Below the pieces are notes generated by a model that saw nothing but the letters and a program-made list of their open reading frames with translations, ran no database searches and was not told the origin of the DNA. A stretch of DNA of 64,000 nucleotides, from assembly GCF_009296315.1 (NCBI RefSeq), contig NZ_WHLY01000001.1, forward strand, positions 124,001-188,000, given 5' to 3'. A program made the position numbers and the translations under genes. How positions within the stretch are numbered: position 1 is the stretch's first letter; each line of letters starts with the position of its first letter. Below, piece by piece: positions 46,150-53,242 of this stretch. Source of the stretch: Salmonirosea aquatica. GTDB taxonomy: Bacteria > Bacteroidota > Bacteroidia > Cytophagales > Spirosomataceae.

Positions 46150-47133
46150 ATGCAACACCTAATAAAGTTACTACTAGCGCCACTCGCATGTTGTGTGGCT
46201 ATTACCAGCAGTGGTTTTGCCCAGAAATTCACGATACCCGTCTTCCCTGACACGCAGTCCGAAGTGGGGGCACGGCCGGAGATGTTTTATAGCCGCATGG
46301 ATTGGGTAGTCAAGCACAAGGATTCCCTCAACGTACCGATGGTACTACATGTTGGCGATCTGGTGAACTTCGATAATTACGACCACTGGGAGATCGCCAG
46401 CAGGGGTTATGATTCCCTGGACGTCAATCATATACCCTATGCTATTGCCGTGGGAAATCACGATACCGAGGCCGTGGGTTTTTACAGTGGTAGCGCCGCA
46501 CCGGGCAATGTGAACCAGAATTTGAGAAAAACCTTTAAATTCAACTCATATTTTCCGGTGAGCCGGTTCAAAAACCAACGCGGCCGCTACGAACCTGGCA
46601 AAAGCGACAACGCTTACTATACTTTTAAGGTTGGCGACACAAACTGGCTGGTGGTGACTATGGAGTTTTGCCCCCGCATGGGTCCGATCAACTGGGCCGG
46701 GGATATTATCAAAGAATACTTCAATTACAACGTAATCATCGTAACACACTACCATTTGACGCCGCGTGGCGAAGTCGCCAGCTCCAATGCGGGTTACGGG
46801 GACTTCAGCCCACAGGTGGTTTTCGAGCGACTCGTCAAAAGGCACTCGAACATTCGGTTTGTACTGAGCGGACATGTCATGAGTTCGGCAATGAAGGTCG
46901 ACACGGGAGTAGCGGGGAATAAAGTGTACCAAATCCTTCAAAACTACCAGAATGAGGACCTCGGAGGGGGGTACATCCGACTTCTGGCGTTCGACCTAGA
47001 CCAGGGCACCGTTGCGGCAAGCATGTACTCTCCTTATTACCAAAAGACCAAAGACGACTCTTCGAAATTTACGGTGGAGGGAATTGACTTCATCAGACAA
47101 AGCGAGGAGCGATCCCGTAAAAAAGCGGAATAG
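46150..47133 (+). CDS. Exported calcineurin-like metallophosphoesterase
   Basis: 327 residues from the ATG at 46150, chosen because a signal peptide follows directly (LLLAPLACCVAITSSGFAQ). Metal-site motifs are FPDTQSE (replacing the first D-x-H by a D-T-Q variant), VLHVGDLVNFDNY, AVGNHDTEAV, VTHYHL and FVLSGHVM. The enzyme should cleave phosphate esters in the periplasm or at the surface. It sits in the PUL behind the GH99-like gene, so phosphorylated glycan or a released phospho-sugar is a possible substrate (inference). Confidence 0.88.
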   Translation: MQHLIKLLLAPLACCVAITSSGFAQKFTIPVFPDTQSEVGARPEMFYSRMDWVVKHKDSLNVPMVLHVGDLVNFDNYDHWEIASRGYDSLDVNHIPYAIAVGNHDTEAVGFYSGSAAPGNVNQNLRKTFKFNSYFPVSRFKNQRGRYEPGKSDNAYYTFKVGDTNWLVVTMEFCPRMGPINWAGDIIKEYFNYNVIIVTHYHLTPRGEVASSNAGYGDFSPQVVFERLVKRHSNIRFVLSGHVMSSAMKVDTGVAGNKVYQILQNYQNEDLGGGYIRLLAFDLDQGTVAASMYSPYYQKTKDDSSKFTVEGIDFIRQSEERSRKKAE

Positions 47134-47173
47134 CTACTCGTACAAATGAATCACCTATTAACCGATAGCCCTT

Positions 47174-48040
47174 ATGAAGAGCATGCTGGGAAGTCTATCT
47201 TTAAGGTACCTTATCACAATTGCCATCGCCCTGTCATCCTACCTGGCCCAGGCTCAGAACATGCGGGTGATGAGCTATAATATCCGTTACAAAAATACAA
47301 TTGACAGCATCAATGGCTGGGAGTTTCGCAAGGAGAACGTTGTCGGTCTGATCAGGTACCATCAGGCCGACATTGTGGGCCTACAGGAAGCACAGGCGGA
47401 TCAAATGGCCGATCTTGAGAAACTTCTCCCGGAGTTCGGCTGGTATGGTGTGCCCCGGGTGGAGGGCAAGGCTGGTGAATACACGGCTATTTTATATCGT
47501 AAAGATCGTTTCAAGGTACTGGACTCGGATACTTTCTGGTTTTCTGAAACGCCTCACGTGAAGGGCAGTAAAAGCTGGGACGCTTTTTATCCGCGAACCG
47601 CCTCGTGGTGTAAGCTGTCTGATCGAAAATCGCGCAGGGAGTTCTACTTTTTCAATACCCACCTCGACCATCGGGGTGATATAGCCAGGCAGAAAAGTGC
47701 AGAAGTGCTTCATGCCCAAATCACCGCACTTACGGGTCAACGGGCCGTTATCCTGACCGGGGATTTTAATGCATCCCCCACGTCGATCACCTACCAGAAG
47801 GTGGTCGAGGGAGGAAAGCTGATGGATGCTTATATGCAAACAAAAACACCGCATTACGGGCCGGTTAACACTTCTAGTGGATTCTGGGTGAGCAAGGGTC
47901 CCATTAGAAGCCGGATCGACTTCATCTTTGTGAACGCTAAGGTACGCGTCCTACAGCACGCTACCTTGACCGACCAACAGGAAGGACGCTATTATTCGGA
48001 TCACCTTCCCGTCATGGCCGTGGTCGATTTGACCCGCTAA
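47174..48040 (+). CDS. Exported endonuclease/exonuclease/phosphatase-family enzyme
   Basis: 288 residues with a signal peptide (LITIAIALSSYLAQAQN). The EEP fold motifs are in order: MSYNIRYKN, DIVGLQEAQ (metal Glu), FFNTHLDHRG (catalytic His), LTGDFNASP (Asp/Asn), SRIDFIFVN and YSDHLPVMA (Asp-His). Family members cleave phosphodiesters or phosphoesters such as sphingomyelin, inositol phosphates or nucleic acid. It is the last gene of the sigma/FecR-controlled unit, 41 bases after the metallophosphoesterase; the two together suggest a phosphorus-containing substrate. Confidence 0.92.
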   Translation: MKSMLGSLSLRYLITIAIALSSYLAQAQNMRVMSYNIRYKNTIDSINGWEFRKENVVGLIRYHQADIVGLQEAQADQMADLEKLLPEFGWYGVPRVEGKAGEYTAILYRKDRFKVLDSDTFWFSETPHVKGSKSWDAFYPRTASWCKLSDRKSRREFYFFNTHLDHRGDIARQKSAEVLHAQITALTGQRAVILTGDFNASPTSITYQKVVEGGKLMDAYMQTKTPHYGPVNTSSGFWVSKGPIRSRIDFIFVNAKVRVLQHATLTDQQEGRYYSDHLPVMAVVDLTR

Positions 48041-48150
48041 TTCAAAATTGATGCTCCTACTATCGCCGTTATTTAATACGCTAGTTCGCAGTTAGTGGAG
48101 AGTATGACGACGGCCGCTTAACCAGGATTACCCCAAGCTTTGTTTAGCTC

Positions 48151-48843
48151 TCATGGAATGTTGATTGGAGAATTAACTGTCACTGTTCTTACCGCAACGG
48201 CTCTGCCCGTCGCAAAGATAGCCTTCCCTCGCTCGAAGGTGAGATCGATGCGGCCTAAGTCGATGCCTCCGAAGCCGACCTGGTTGATCCAGACGGGCCA
48301 CCCATCGGCATTGGGAACGGCTACGGGTTCAGTCAGGAACGTATGCGTGTGCCCCCCGACAATCAGGTCGATGTGCCGGGTCCCGGCGGCCAGTGTATAG
48401 TCCGAAACCCGGTCATCGGGGTAGCTGAAGCCAAGGTGCGAGAGGCAAATGACGCAGTCGCACTGTTTGTCCAGGCGGAGGGTGGCTGCCAGATCGGTGG
48501 CTATTTCCAGGGGGTCGAGGTATTTGGTTTCCCCGAAGGCGCTTTTGGGGATCATCCCGTCGGGTTTGATCCCCAACCCGAACACCCCGACGCGTATCCC
48601 GCCCCTCTCGAAAATCCGGTATGGCCTGGTCCGGCCGTCCAGGGCGGTGTTGGAAAAATCGTAGTTGCCGATCAGCAGGGGAAAGCGGGCCTTGCCAAAC
48701 TGCGTCACCATGTTGTCGATCCCCCCGTCGAAATCGTGGTTCCCGATTGTACCGGCGTCGTAGCCGAGTCGGTTCATGGCCAGGATTTCGGGCTCGCCCT
48801 TGTAGAGGTTCTCATTACAACTGGATACTGTTGGCGAATTCAA
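48151..48843 (-). pseudogene. 5'-nucleotidase/UshA-like metallophosphoesterase lacking its N-terminus
   Basis: About 220 codons carry the central and last metal motifs of the family (YDAGTIGNHDFDGGIDNM, VICLSHLGFSYP, IDLIVGGHTHTFL, WINQVGFGGIDLGRIDLTF). The N-terminal signal and the first metal motif (normally LxHTNDxH...GD, ~85 residues) are missing. The sequence changes to unrelated DNA near 48835, close to a recombinase gene. Without the first two metal ligands it should be inactive. Confidence 0.8.
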
Positions 48844-49007
48844 TTCGGGGCAATATTTTGAGGAATTAATCGCACAAAAGCGGCCTGACGTGTCTTGGCC
48901 AAAGGCACTTCATTGAGCCAATCCACCAGCCGATACAGGGGGGGGCGCCCACATTCGTACGAAATGTTCCGCTTGGCCTCCAATAAGCGCACTTTGGGAC
49001 TATCTAT
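48840..49007 (-). pseudogene. Unidentified C-terminal protein fragment
   Basis: The frame between a TAA at 49008 and a TGA at 48840 encodes about 55 protein-like residues (LLEAKRNISYECGRPPLYRL, then VDWLNEVPLAKTRQAAFVRL) without a start codon. It overlaps the broken end of the nucleotidase, so it is probably the tail of another gene brought in at the junction. I do not recognise the family. Confidence 0.3.
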
Positions 49008-49050
49008 TTAGCTGAATCACTTTCAAACCTGTGGAAGTTTTTCTTTCCTA

Positions 49051-50007
49051 TCAAAGCCCCAGCTTCTTGCCGGCATTGTACCTGCGGATGTCATCGGTGC
49101 GGGTGTAGCGCTGAATCATGGCGGAGGTTCGGTGCTTGGTCTGCTGCATCACCTCCAGGTCATCGGCCCCGTTCAGCTTGGCGGCCGTCACGAAGGAGGC
49201 ACGGAGCGAATGGGCCGAGTACTCGACGCCCAGGTAGTGCTTGACGATGTTGTCCACGCTTTTGTCTGACAACCGCTCCTCGGTCAGGCGCACCTCGCCG
49301 TGCCTGCTGCCTTTGCGAAACCGAACCAGCAGGGGCCCGCTCTGGGGCCGCAGGGCCAGCCACGCCTCCAACGTCCGGATGGGGCACAGCAGGGGGTCGG
49401 GGTGGAAGAAGAACGCCTTCTGCTCCACCTCCCCGTACTGGTTGGTCTTGCTGCGGGTCAGGGTGATGATGAGTCCCTGCCGGGAGAAGGCCAGGTCCCC
49501 GATGTCGAGGGCAACCAGCTCGGAGCGCCGGAAGGCTCCGGTGAAGCCCAGCAGCAGCACCAGCTTATCCCGCAGCTCGGTCGGGTTGTCGGGATCCAGG
49601 GACTGGACCAGGGCGCGGAACTCGTCCAGCTCGAAGGCTGGGGCCTGTTTCTGGCGCACGCCCTTCCTCCGGCGGATGCCCTCAAGCACGGCCTGCACCT
49701 GCTTGTGCCCGGAGACAAACGGCTCGCCTTTGAGTTCGTGCCATTTGCGCAGGGCCGCCATTCGCCGCTGGATGGTGGCCCACTTGCTACCGTCGGCCAG
49801 GTGCGCCAGGTAGGCCGAGAGGATATCCGCCTCGGCCGGAAGAGCGGCCACCCCGTGCTGCTGGCACCAGTCGGCGTAGTGGCGCAGGTCGGCCCGGTAG
49901 GCCCGCCGGGTGTTGGGGGCCCCCTCCAGGCCGGCCTCGACGTACCGGCCTACCTTGTCGGCGAACCGGATTAGCGCTCCTTCTTTTCCATCCGATAGCT
50001 CCATCAC
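49051..50007 (-). CDS. Tyrosine recombinase/integrase
   Basis: 318 residues. The N-terminal SAM-like core-binding domain (about 10-110: TRRAYRADLRHYADWCQQHG, QRRMAALRKWHELKG) is followed by the catalytic domain. The expected residues are Arg160 (TGAFRRSEL), His266/Arg269 (HSLRASFVTA), His292 (TKHRTS) and nucleophile Tyr301 (IQRYTRTDD), so the protein looks active. It is GC-rich and strikingly different from the AT-rich DNA just upstream, a sign of transfer. A perfect 18-bp inverted repeat starts 34 bases before its ATG. Roles could be plasmid/element resolution or integration. Confidence 0.93.
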   Translation of the reverse strand: MMELSDGKEGALIRFADKVGRYVEAGLEGAPNTRRAYRADLRHYADWCQQHGVAALPAEADILSAYLAHLADGSKWATIQRRMAALRKWHELKGEPFVSGHKQVQAVLEGIRRRKGVRQKQAPAFELDEFRALVQSLDPDNPTELRDKLVLLLGFTGAFRRSELVALDIGDLAFSRQGLIITLTRSKTNQYGEVEQKAFFFHPDPLLCPIRTLEAWLALRPQSGPLLVRFRKGSRHGEVRLTEERLSDKSVDNIVKHYLGVEYSAHSLRASFVTAAKLNGADDLEVMQQTKHRTSAMIQRYTRTDDIRRYNAGKKLGL

Positions 50008-50040
50008 GAACGAATTCTTAGTTCAGGCCAAATATAGCGA

Positions 50041-50082
50041 AAATATTACTTCTGATAACTAAGAATTATCAGAAGTAATATT
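50041..50082. repeat. Perfect 18-bp inverted repeat with 6-base spacer next to the recombinase
   Basis: 50041-50058 and 50065-50082 (TTATCAGAAGTAATATTT) are exact reverse complements around CTAAGA. Two arms around a 6-base centre is the layout of Xer/Cre-like crossover sites. Weaker outer repeats flank it (ACGAACG at 50006-50012 with CGTTCGT at 50093-50099; TTCTTAG at 50015-50021 with CTAAGAA at 50059-50065). It may instead be an operator of the recombinase gene. Confidence 0.7.
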
Positions 50083-50294
50083 TTTAAACATCCGTTCGTA
50101 AAATGTAAAATAAATAATTATTTGTCTGCTATTTTGTAAGTTCCTTAACAAAATATATTCCTTTGTTTTTGTATTTATTAACTAAATCGTAAGATTCTTG
50201 TAAATTTTACTTTCTATCATACAACCCTTTTTGTATATTCCAGTATTTCTTTAAATACGTGTTTTCTGAATGAATACCTAAATCTTACAGAATT

Positions 50295-50564
50295 ATGGAA
50301 AATGATAGAATCAACAGAGTGACCGCCCAGCAGATGCGCGACCAGCTCTCGGATCTCTTAAACCGCGCGGCTTACCTCCACGAGCCTACCCTGGTCACCC
50401 GGCAGGGCAAGGCCGTCGCCGTGCTGGTTTCGGTCGAAGACTGGGAGGAATACCTTCGTTTAAAGAACGACAGTAAAGAAATCGCTGCCCAAGCAGACAG
50501 TATTCTTGCAGAAGCTAATAAAGCGAGCGGCGGCGCAGGGAATGGAAGGGAAGAAAAAATCTAA
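50295..50564 (+). CDS. Phd/YefM-family antitoxin without a visible toxin
   Basis: 89 residues. The N-terminal part (INRVTAQQMRDQLSDLLNRAAYLHEPTLVTRQGKAVAVLVSVEDWEEYLRL) is the full Phd/YefM DNA-binding fold. The C-terminal ~30 residues are charged and low in hydrophobic content and would bind a toxin. No toxin ORF of the RelE or Doc type follows in 50565-50860 or precedes it. With the neighbouring recombinase it looks like cargo of a plasmid or integrated element. It may act alone as a regulator. Confidence 0.85.
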   Translation: MENDRINRVTAQQMRDQLSDLLNRAAYLHEPTLVTRQGKAVAVLVSVEDWEEYLRLKNDSKEIAAQADSILAEANKASGGAGNGREEKI

Positions 50565-50658
50565 GTAATTCTGTTTCGGGCAATTAAGAGTTCTGTCTGG
50601 AGACAGCAGCGCTATCTGACCAATTGCCCCCCCCTTCTGATGCTCCCCGCTGTTACGC

Positions 50659-50686
50659 CTTCGTCTATTCTAAGCGGGCCTTAGTC
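50659..50686 (+). promoter_or_regulatory. Putative LytTR direct-repeat site 1 (before the kinase)
   Basis: CTTCGTC starts at 50659 and CTTAGTC at 50680, exactly 21 bases apart. The first copy lies within a 16-base block (CTTCGTCTATTCTAAG) that recurs identically at 52915. LytTR regulators bind two ~9-bp direct repeats about 21 bp apart. The site is now separated from the kinase gene by a 171-bp inserted element. Confidence 0.6.
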
Positions 50687-50747
50687 TTTTGTACAGAGGT
50701 ATTGCTCTATTTTTTTGTTAGAAAAGTGGTAAGTTCATGTCTTTTGT

Positions 50748-50918
50748 AGCTTTGTTGCATGGCTCCTGAAAGGCTGATTTCAACCTCTACCCATCTTAGA
50801 AACACGTTCGTTTACAGCTATTTTAGCGTACTTTAATCATTTATCAGGCGCTTTTTAGATGCTACATCGAGTTTATTTTAGACCATTTCCAACAAATCAG
50901 GAGCCATGCAACATGGCT
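50748..50918. mobile_element. 171-bp MITE with 9-bp target-site duplication
   Basis: The ends are 22-bp inverted repeats, matching at 20 of 22 positions (AGC, two differing bases, T, then GTTGCATGGCTCCTGA). Identical 9-bp direct repeats GTCTTTTGT flank the element exactly (50739-50747 and 50919-50927). No gene is inside, so it depends on a transposase elsewhere. A 9-bp duplication is typical of, for example, IS1 and some IS4 relatives. It created an artificial upstream extension of the kinase reading frame. Confidence 0.85.
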
Positions 50919-50990
50919 GTCTTTTGTGAATCAATATGTACAAATTTACATCACAACGAACGTCGCTTCGGAAGCAGCGGCAGCACTTCT

Positions 50991-52172
50991 ATGCAATTTT
51001 CAAGCGATCGAAACCATTTCCTTCAATTGCTGATCAACCCGGCACCGCGCTATCGGATTGCGCGGCACCTATTAATGTGGACAACAGTCATCCTAGTAAT
51101 CTATAGAGGAGAGTCATATATTTCTCCCGGCTCGTCTGACCCAACTGCGCGGTCTCTTTATATTACCTCTGCCACGATTGTTTATGCTCTTTTGGTCTTC
51201 CTAATCTATTTGACAATTGCAAAATTGATCCACCGGTTTATTTTGCTCCGCTTCCAATTTTTTTGGCTTATCCTGGGCTTTGTCGCAGTTCATTTGGTGG
51301 TCTCAGTCATATTATATTACCAGCTATCACTTTTTTTAAGTTATTTCTCCCTCTCTGATTTGCCTCAGTTCTATACTGCACAGGCAAGGCGTTTCCCTAC
51401 TTTTTCGGTTTGGCAAGCCCCGTTCGACTATTTTATCGTGGGGATAATGTCTTACTCGCTGGTTTATAGCTACGTATTGTATCCTTTATTTTTAAAAATA
51501 GTCAAAGATTTGTTTACCATTAAAGCCAAGGAAAACCAACTTGAAAAGGAAAAAATTCTGGCAGAATCCCGGGAAGCGCAGCTCCAAAAAGACAAACTGC
51601 AATTGGAATTCGATTTTCTCAAAGCCCAAATCAGCCCGCACTTCCTGTTCAACACGCTCAATAACATTTACTCTTTCTCGATAAAATCACCCGACAAAGT
51701 ACCCGATACAATTCTCAGGCTTGCCAATTTAATGCGCTACACCATCTACGAGACAAAGTCGGATTTTGTACCACTGAACAAGGAAATCGAGTTCCTGAAC
51801 AGTTATATGCAGTTACAACGCATCCGGCATGAAGCGGATTCTAACCTAACTTACTCCGTAACAGGCGAATCCGAAGGTCGCACCATAGCGCCTCTGATGC
51901 TGATTGTGTTCGTGGAAAATGCTTTTAAACACGGACTTGAGGCAAGCGCACGGGCAGGGTGGATTCGTACCAATCTTAGTATCGTTCGCGGAACGCTCTG
52001 GCTCGAGGTCTCCAACAGCACCTCATCTGCCCAAAAGAAAAAGGGTGTTGCAGGAGGAATTGGCCTGAACAACGTTCGTAAACGGTTGGAACTACTTTAT
52101 CCAGGTCGCTACCGATTAGATATCGTTTCCCAAACCCACGAGTTCCGTGTAAACCTGACCATTGACCTGTAA
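50991..52172 (+). CDS. LytS/YpdA-type sensor histidine kinase
   Basis: About 393 residues from the ATG at 50991; earlier in-frame ATGs lie in or next to the inserted MITE, so they are unlikely starts. Four membrane helices occupy about residues 25-180 (HLLMWTTVILVIY, TIVYALLVFLIYLTIAKLI, FFWLILGFVAVHLVVSVILY, YFIVGIMSYSLVYSYVLYPLFL). A coiled coil follows, then the His_kinase domain with phospho-acceptor His217 (LKAQISPHFLFNTLNNIYSF) and an ATP-binding domain (IVFVENAFKHGLE, GGIGLNNVRKRLELLY). The cognate LytTR regulator starts 13 bases downstream. The signal may be an extracellular peptide (inference from the RiPP-like neighbours). Confidence 0.93.
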   Translation: MQFSSDRNHFLQLLINPAPRYRIARHLLMWTTVILVIYRGESYISPGSSDPTARSLYITSATIVYALLVFLIYLTIAKLIHRFILLRFQFFWLILGFVAVHLVVSVILYYQLSLFLSYFSLSDLPQFYTAQARRFPTFSVWQAPFDYFIVGIMSYSLVYSYVLYPLFLKIVKDLFTIKAKENQLEKEKILAESREAQLQKDKLQLEFDFLKAQISPHFLFNTLNNIYSFSIKSPDKVPDTILRLANLMRYTIYETKSDFVPLNKEIEFLNSYMQLQRIRHEADSNLTYSVTGESEGRTIAPLMLIVFVENAFKHGLEASARAGWIRTNLSIVRGTLWLEVSNSTSSAQKKKGVAGGIGLNNVRKRLELLYPGRYRLDIVSQTHEFRVNLTIDL

Positions 52173-52184
52173 CACTCCCACTAC

Positions 52185-52913
52185 ATGGAACAACCCTACC
52201 GAGTCGTCATTGTCGATGATGAACCTCCGGCCCGCGACATAATCGAGGTGTACGTAAACCGAGTACCCGATCTGGAGATCGTGGCCATCTGCGCCAACGC
52301 TCACCAGGCCCTGGATGTGGTTCATAACCTAAAGCCGGATTTAGTCTTTCTCGATATCCAGATGCCCGAGATAACAGGCATGGAAATGTTGAGGATTCCA
52401 ATGACTGACCGTCCAGAGTTTGTCCTGACCACCGCTTACCCCCAATATGCCGCTGAGAGCTACGACTTTTCCGCTCTGGACTACTTGACAAAGCCCATCG
52501 CGTTTGAGCGGTTTATGGAAACGGTAGTTCGGTTTCGAAAAAAAAAGACGTTGCACAATCAGTCCAGCTGGGAGTTGGTGAATCCCCATACACCCGGAGA
52601 AGTAGTTTGGTTAAAAGATGGGAAGAGGATTTTACAAATCCCCAACGGGGAGATTTTTTACGTGGAGGGTTGGAAGGATTACGTTAAGGTTTACTACAAA
52701 GACAAAATGCTGCTGACTCACTTGAATCTTGGTCAGGCCGAAGCGGTATTTCAACCTCCTATATTCGTACGCATCCACCGCTCTTACATTATCAGGGTCG
52801 CCGCAATCCGCATCATTGACGGAAACGAAATCGAACTGTCGAACGGCATCAAGCTGGACATTGGCCAGAAATACCGGGAGGAAGTTAAAAAGTACATTCC
52901 ATATCTACGCTAG
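52185..52913 (+). CDS. LytTR-family response regulator
   Basis: 242 residues. The receiver domain (VVIVDDEPPARDIIEVYV, phospho-Asp in DLVFLDIQMPEITG, conserved Lys in LDYLTKPI) spans about 1-120. The C-terminal LytTR DNA-binding domain spans about 140-240 (GEIFYVEGWKDYVKVYYKDKMLLTHLNLGQAEAVF, FVRIHRSYIIRVAAIRIIDGNEIELSNGIKLDIGQKYREE). It is paired with the kinase upstream. Three candidate binding sites with CTTnGTC boxes every 21 bp flank the kinase, the small peptide gene and the LanB gene. Confidence 0.95.
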   Translation: MEQPYRVVIVDDEPPARDIIEVYVNRVPDLEIVAICANAHQALDVVHNLKPDLVFLDIQMPEITGMEMLRIPMTDRPEFVLTTAYPQYAAESYDFSALDYLTKPIAFERFMETVVRFRKKKTLHNQSSWELVNPHTPGEVVWLKDGKRILQIPNGEIFYVEGWKDYVKVYYKDKMLLTHLNLGQAEAVFQPPIFVRIHRSYIIRVAAIRIIDGNEIELSNGIKLDIGQKYREEVKKYIPYLR

Positions 52914-52914
52914 G

Positions 52915-52942
52915 CTTCGTCTATTCTAAGTAGTCCTTTATC
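52915..52942 (+). promoter_or_regulatory. Putative LytTR direct-repeat site 2 (before the small peptide and lanB-like gene)
   Basis: CTTCGTC at 52915 and the weaker CTTTATC at 52936 are 21 bases apart. The block from 52915 repeats 16 bases of site 1 exactly. A TATCTTTTG sequence at 52952-52960 could be the -7 element, placing the site at a good distance for activation of the small ORF at 53039. Confidence 0.6.
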
Positions 52943-53038
52943 GCTTTAAAGTATCTTTTGGTATAAAAAATTTGGACTATCTCTATGGAAGGGTTCTTAT
53001 TGCAATAAGTTCCATAATTAATCCAAAAACATTCAACC

Positions 53039-53197
53039 ATGAACTCTTTTTATTATCTCAAAACAAGAACGGCTGTTTTAAATCCCCTGAAACCAAATAA
53101 ATTTTTGAGAGATCAAACATTGACCTCTCAGATTTGCGAAACTGTTCCCACCACTTCTATTCAAATATTAGCGAATGTCAATAATCCGAAAAAATAG
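53039..53197 (+). CDS. Candidate RiPP precursor peptide (52 residues)
   Basis: A short frame with ATG at 53039 and TAG at 53195, 45 bases before the LanB-type gene. The N-terminal half is basic and hydrophobic (NSFYYLKTRTAVLNPLKPNK). The C-terminal half is rich in Thr, Ser and one Cys (DQTLTSQICETVPTTSIQIL), the residues a LanB enzyme dehydrates. It has no double-Gly leader end as in many Bacteroidota precursors. It lies behind a LytTR-type site and an A-rich leader. It happens to be in the same frame as lanB, so it could instead be a former 5' extension of that gene closed by a stop; LanB homologues do not need such an extension, which favours a separate peptide. Confidence 0.4.
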   Translation: MNSFYYLKTRTAVLNPLKPNKFLRDQTLTSQICETVPTTSIQILANVNNPKK

Positions 53198-53242
53198 TAT
53201 TATTTCATTCAACTAAATACGCTCATACTTGAATCCATTGCT

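Noticed and set aside
22880-50650. The string TTCTGATGCTCCCC occurs both before the Rrf2 gene (about 22880) and before LytTR site 1 (about 50635)
   Set aside because: Neighbouring bases do not align and no shared promoter geometry was found; a 14-base match over 64 kb can occur by chance.
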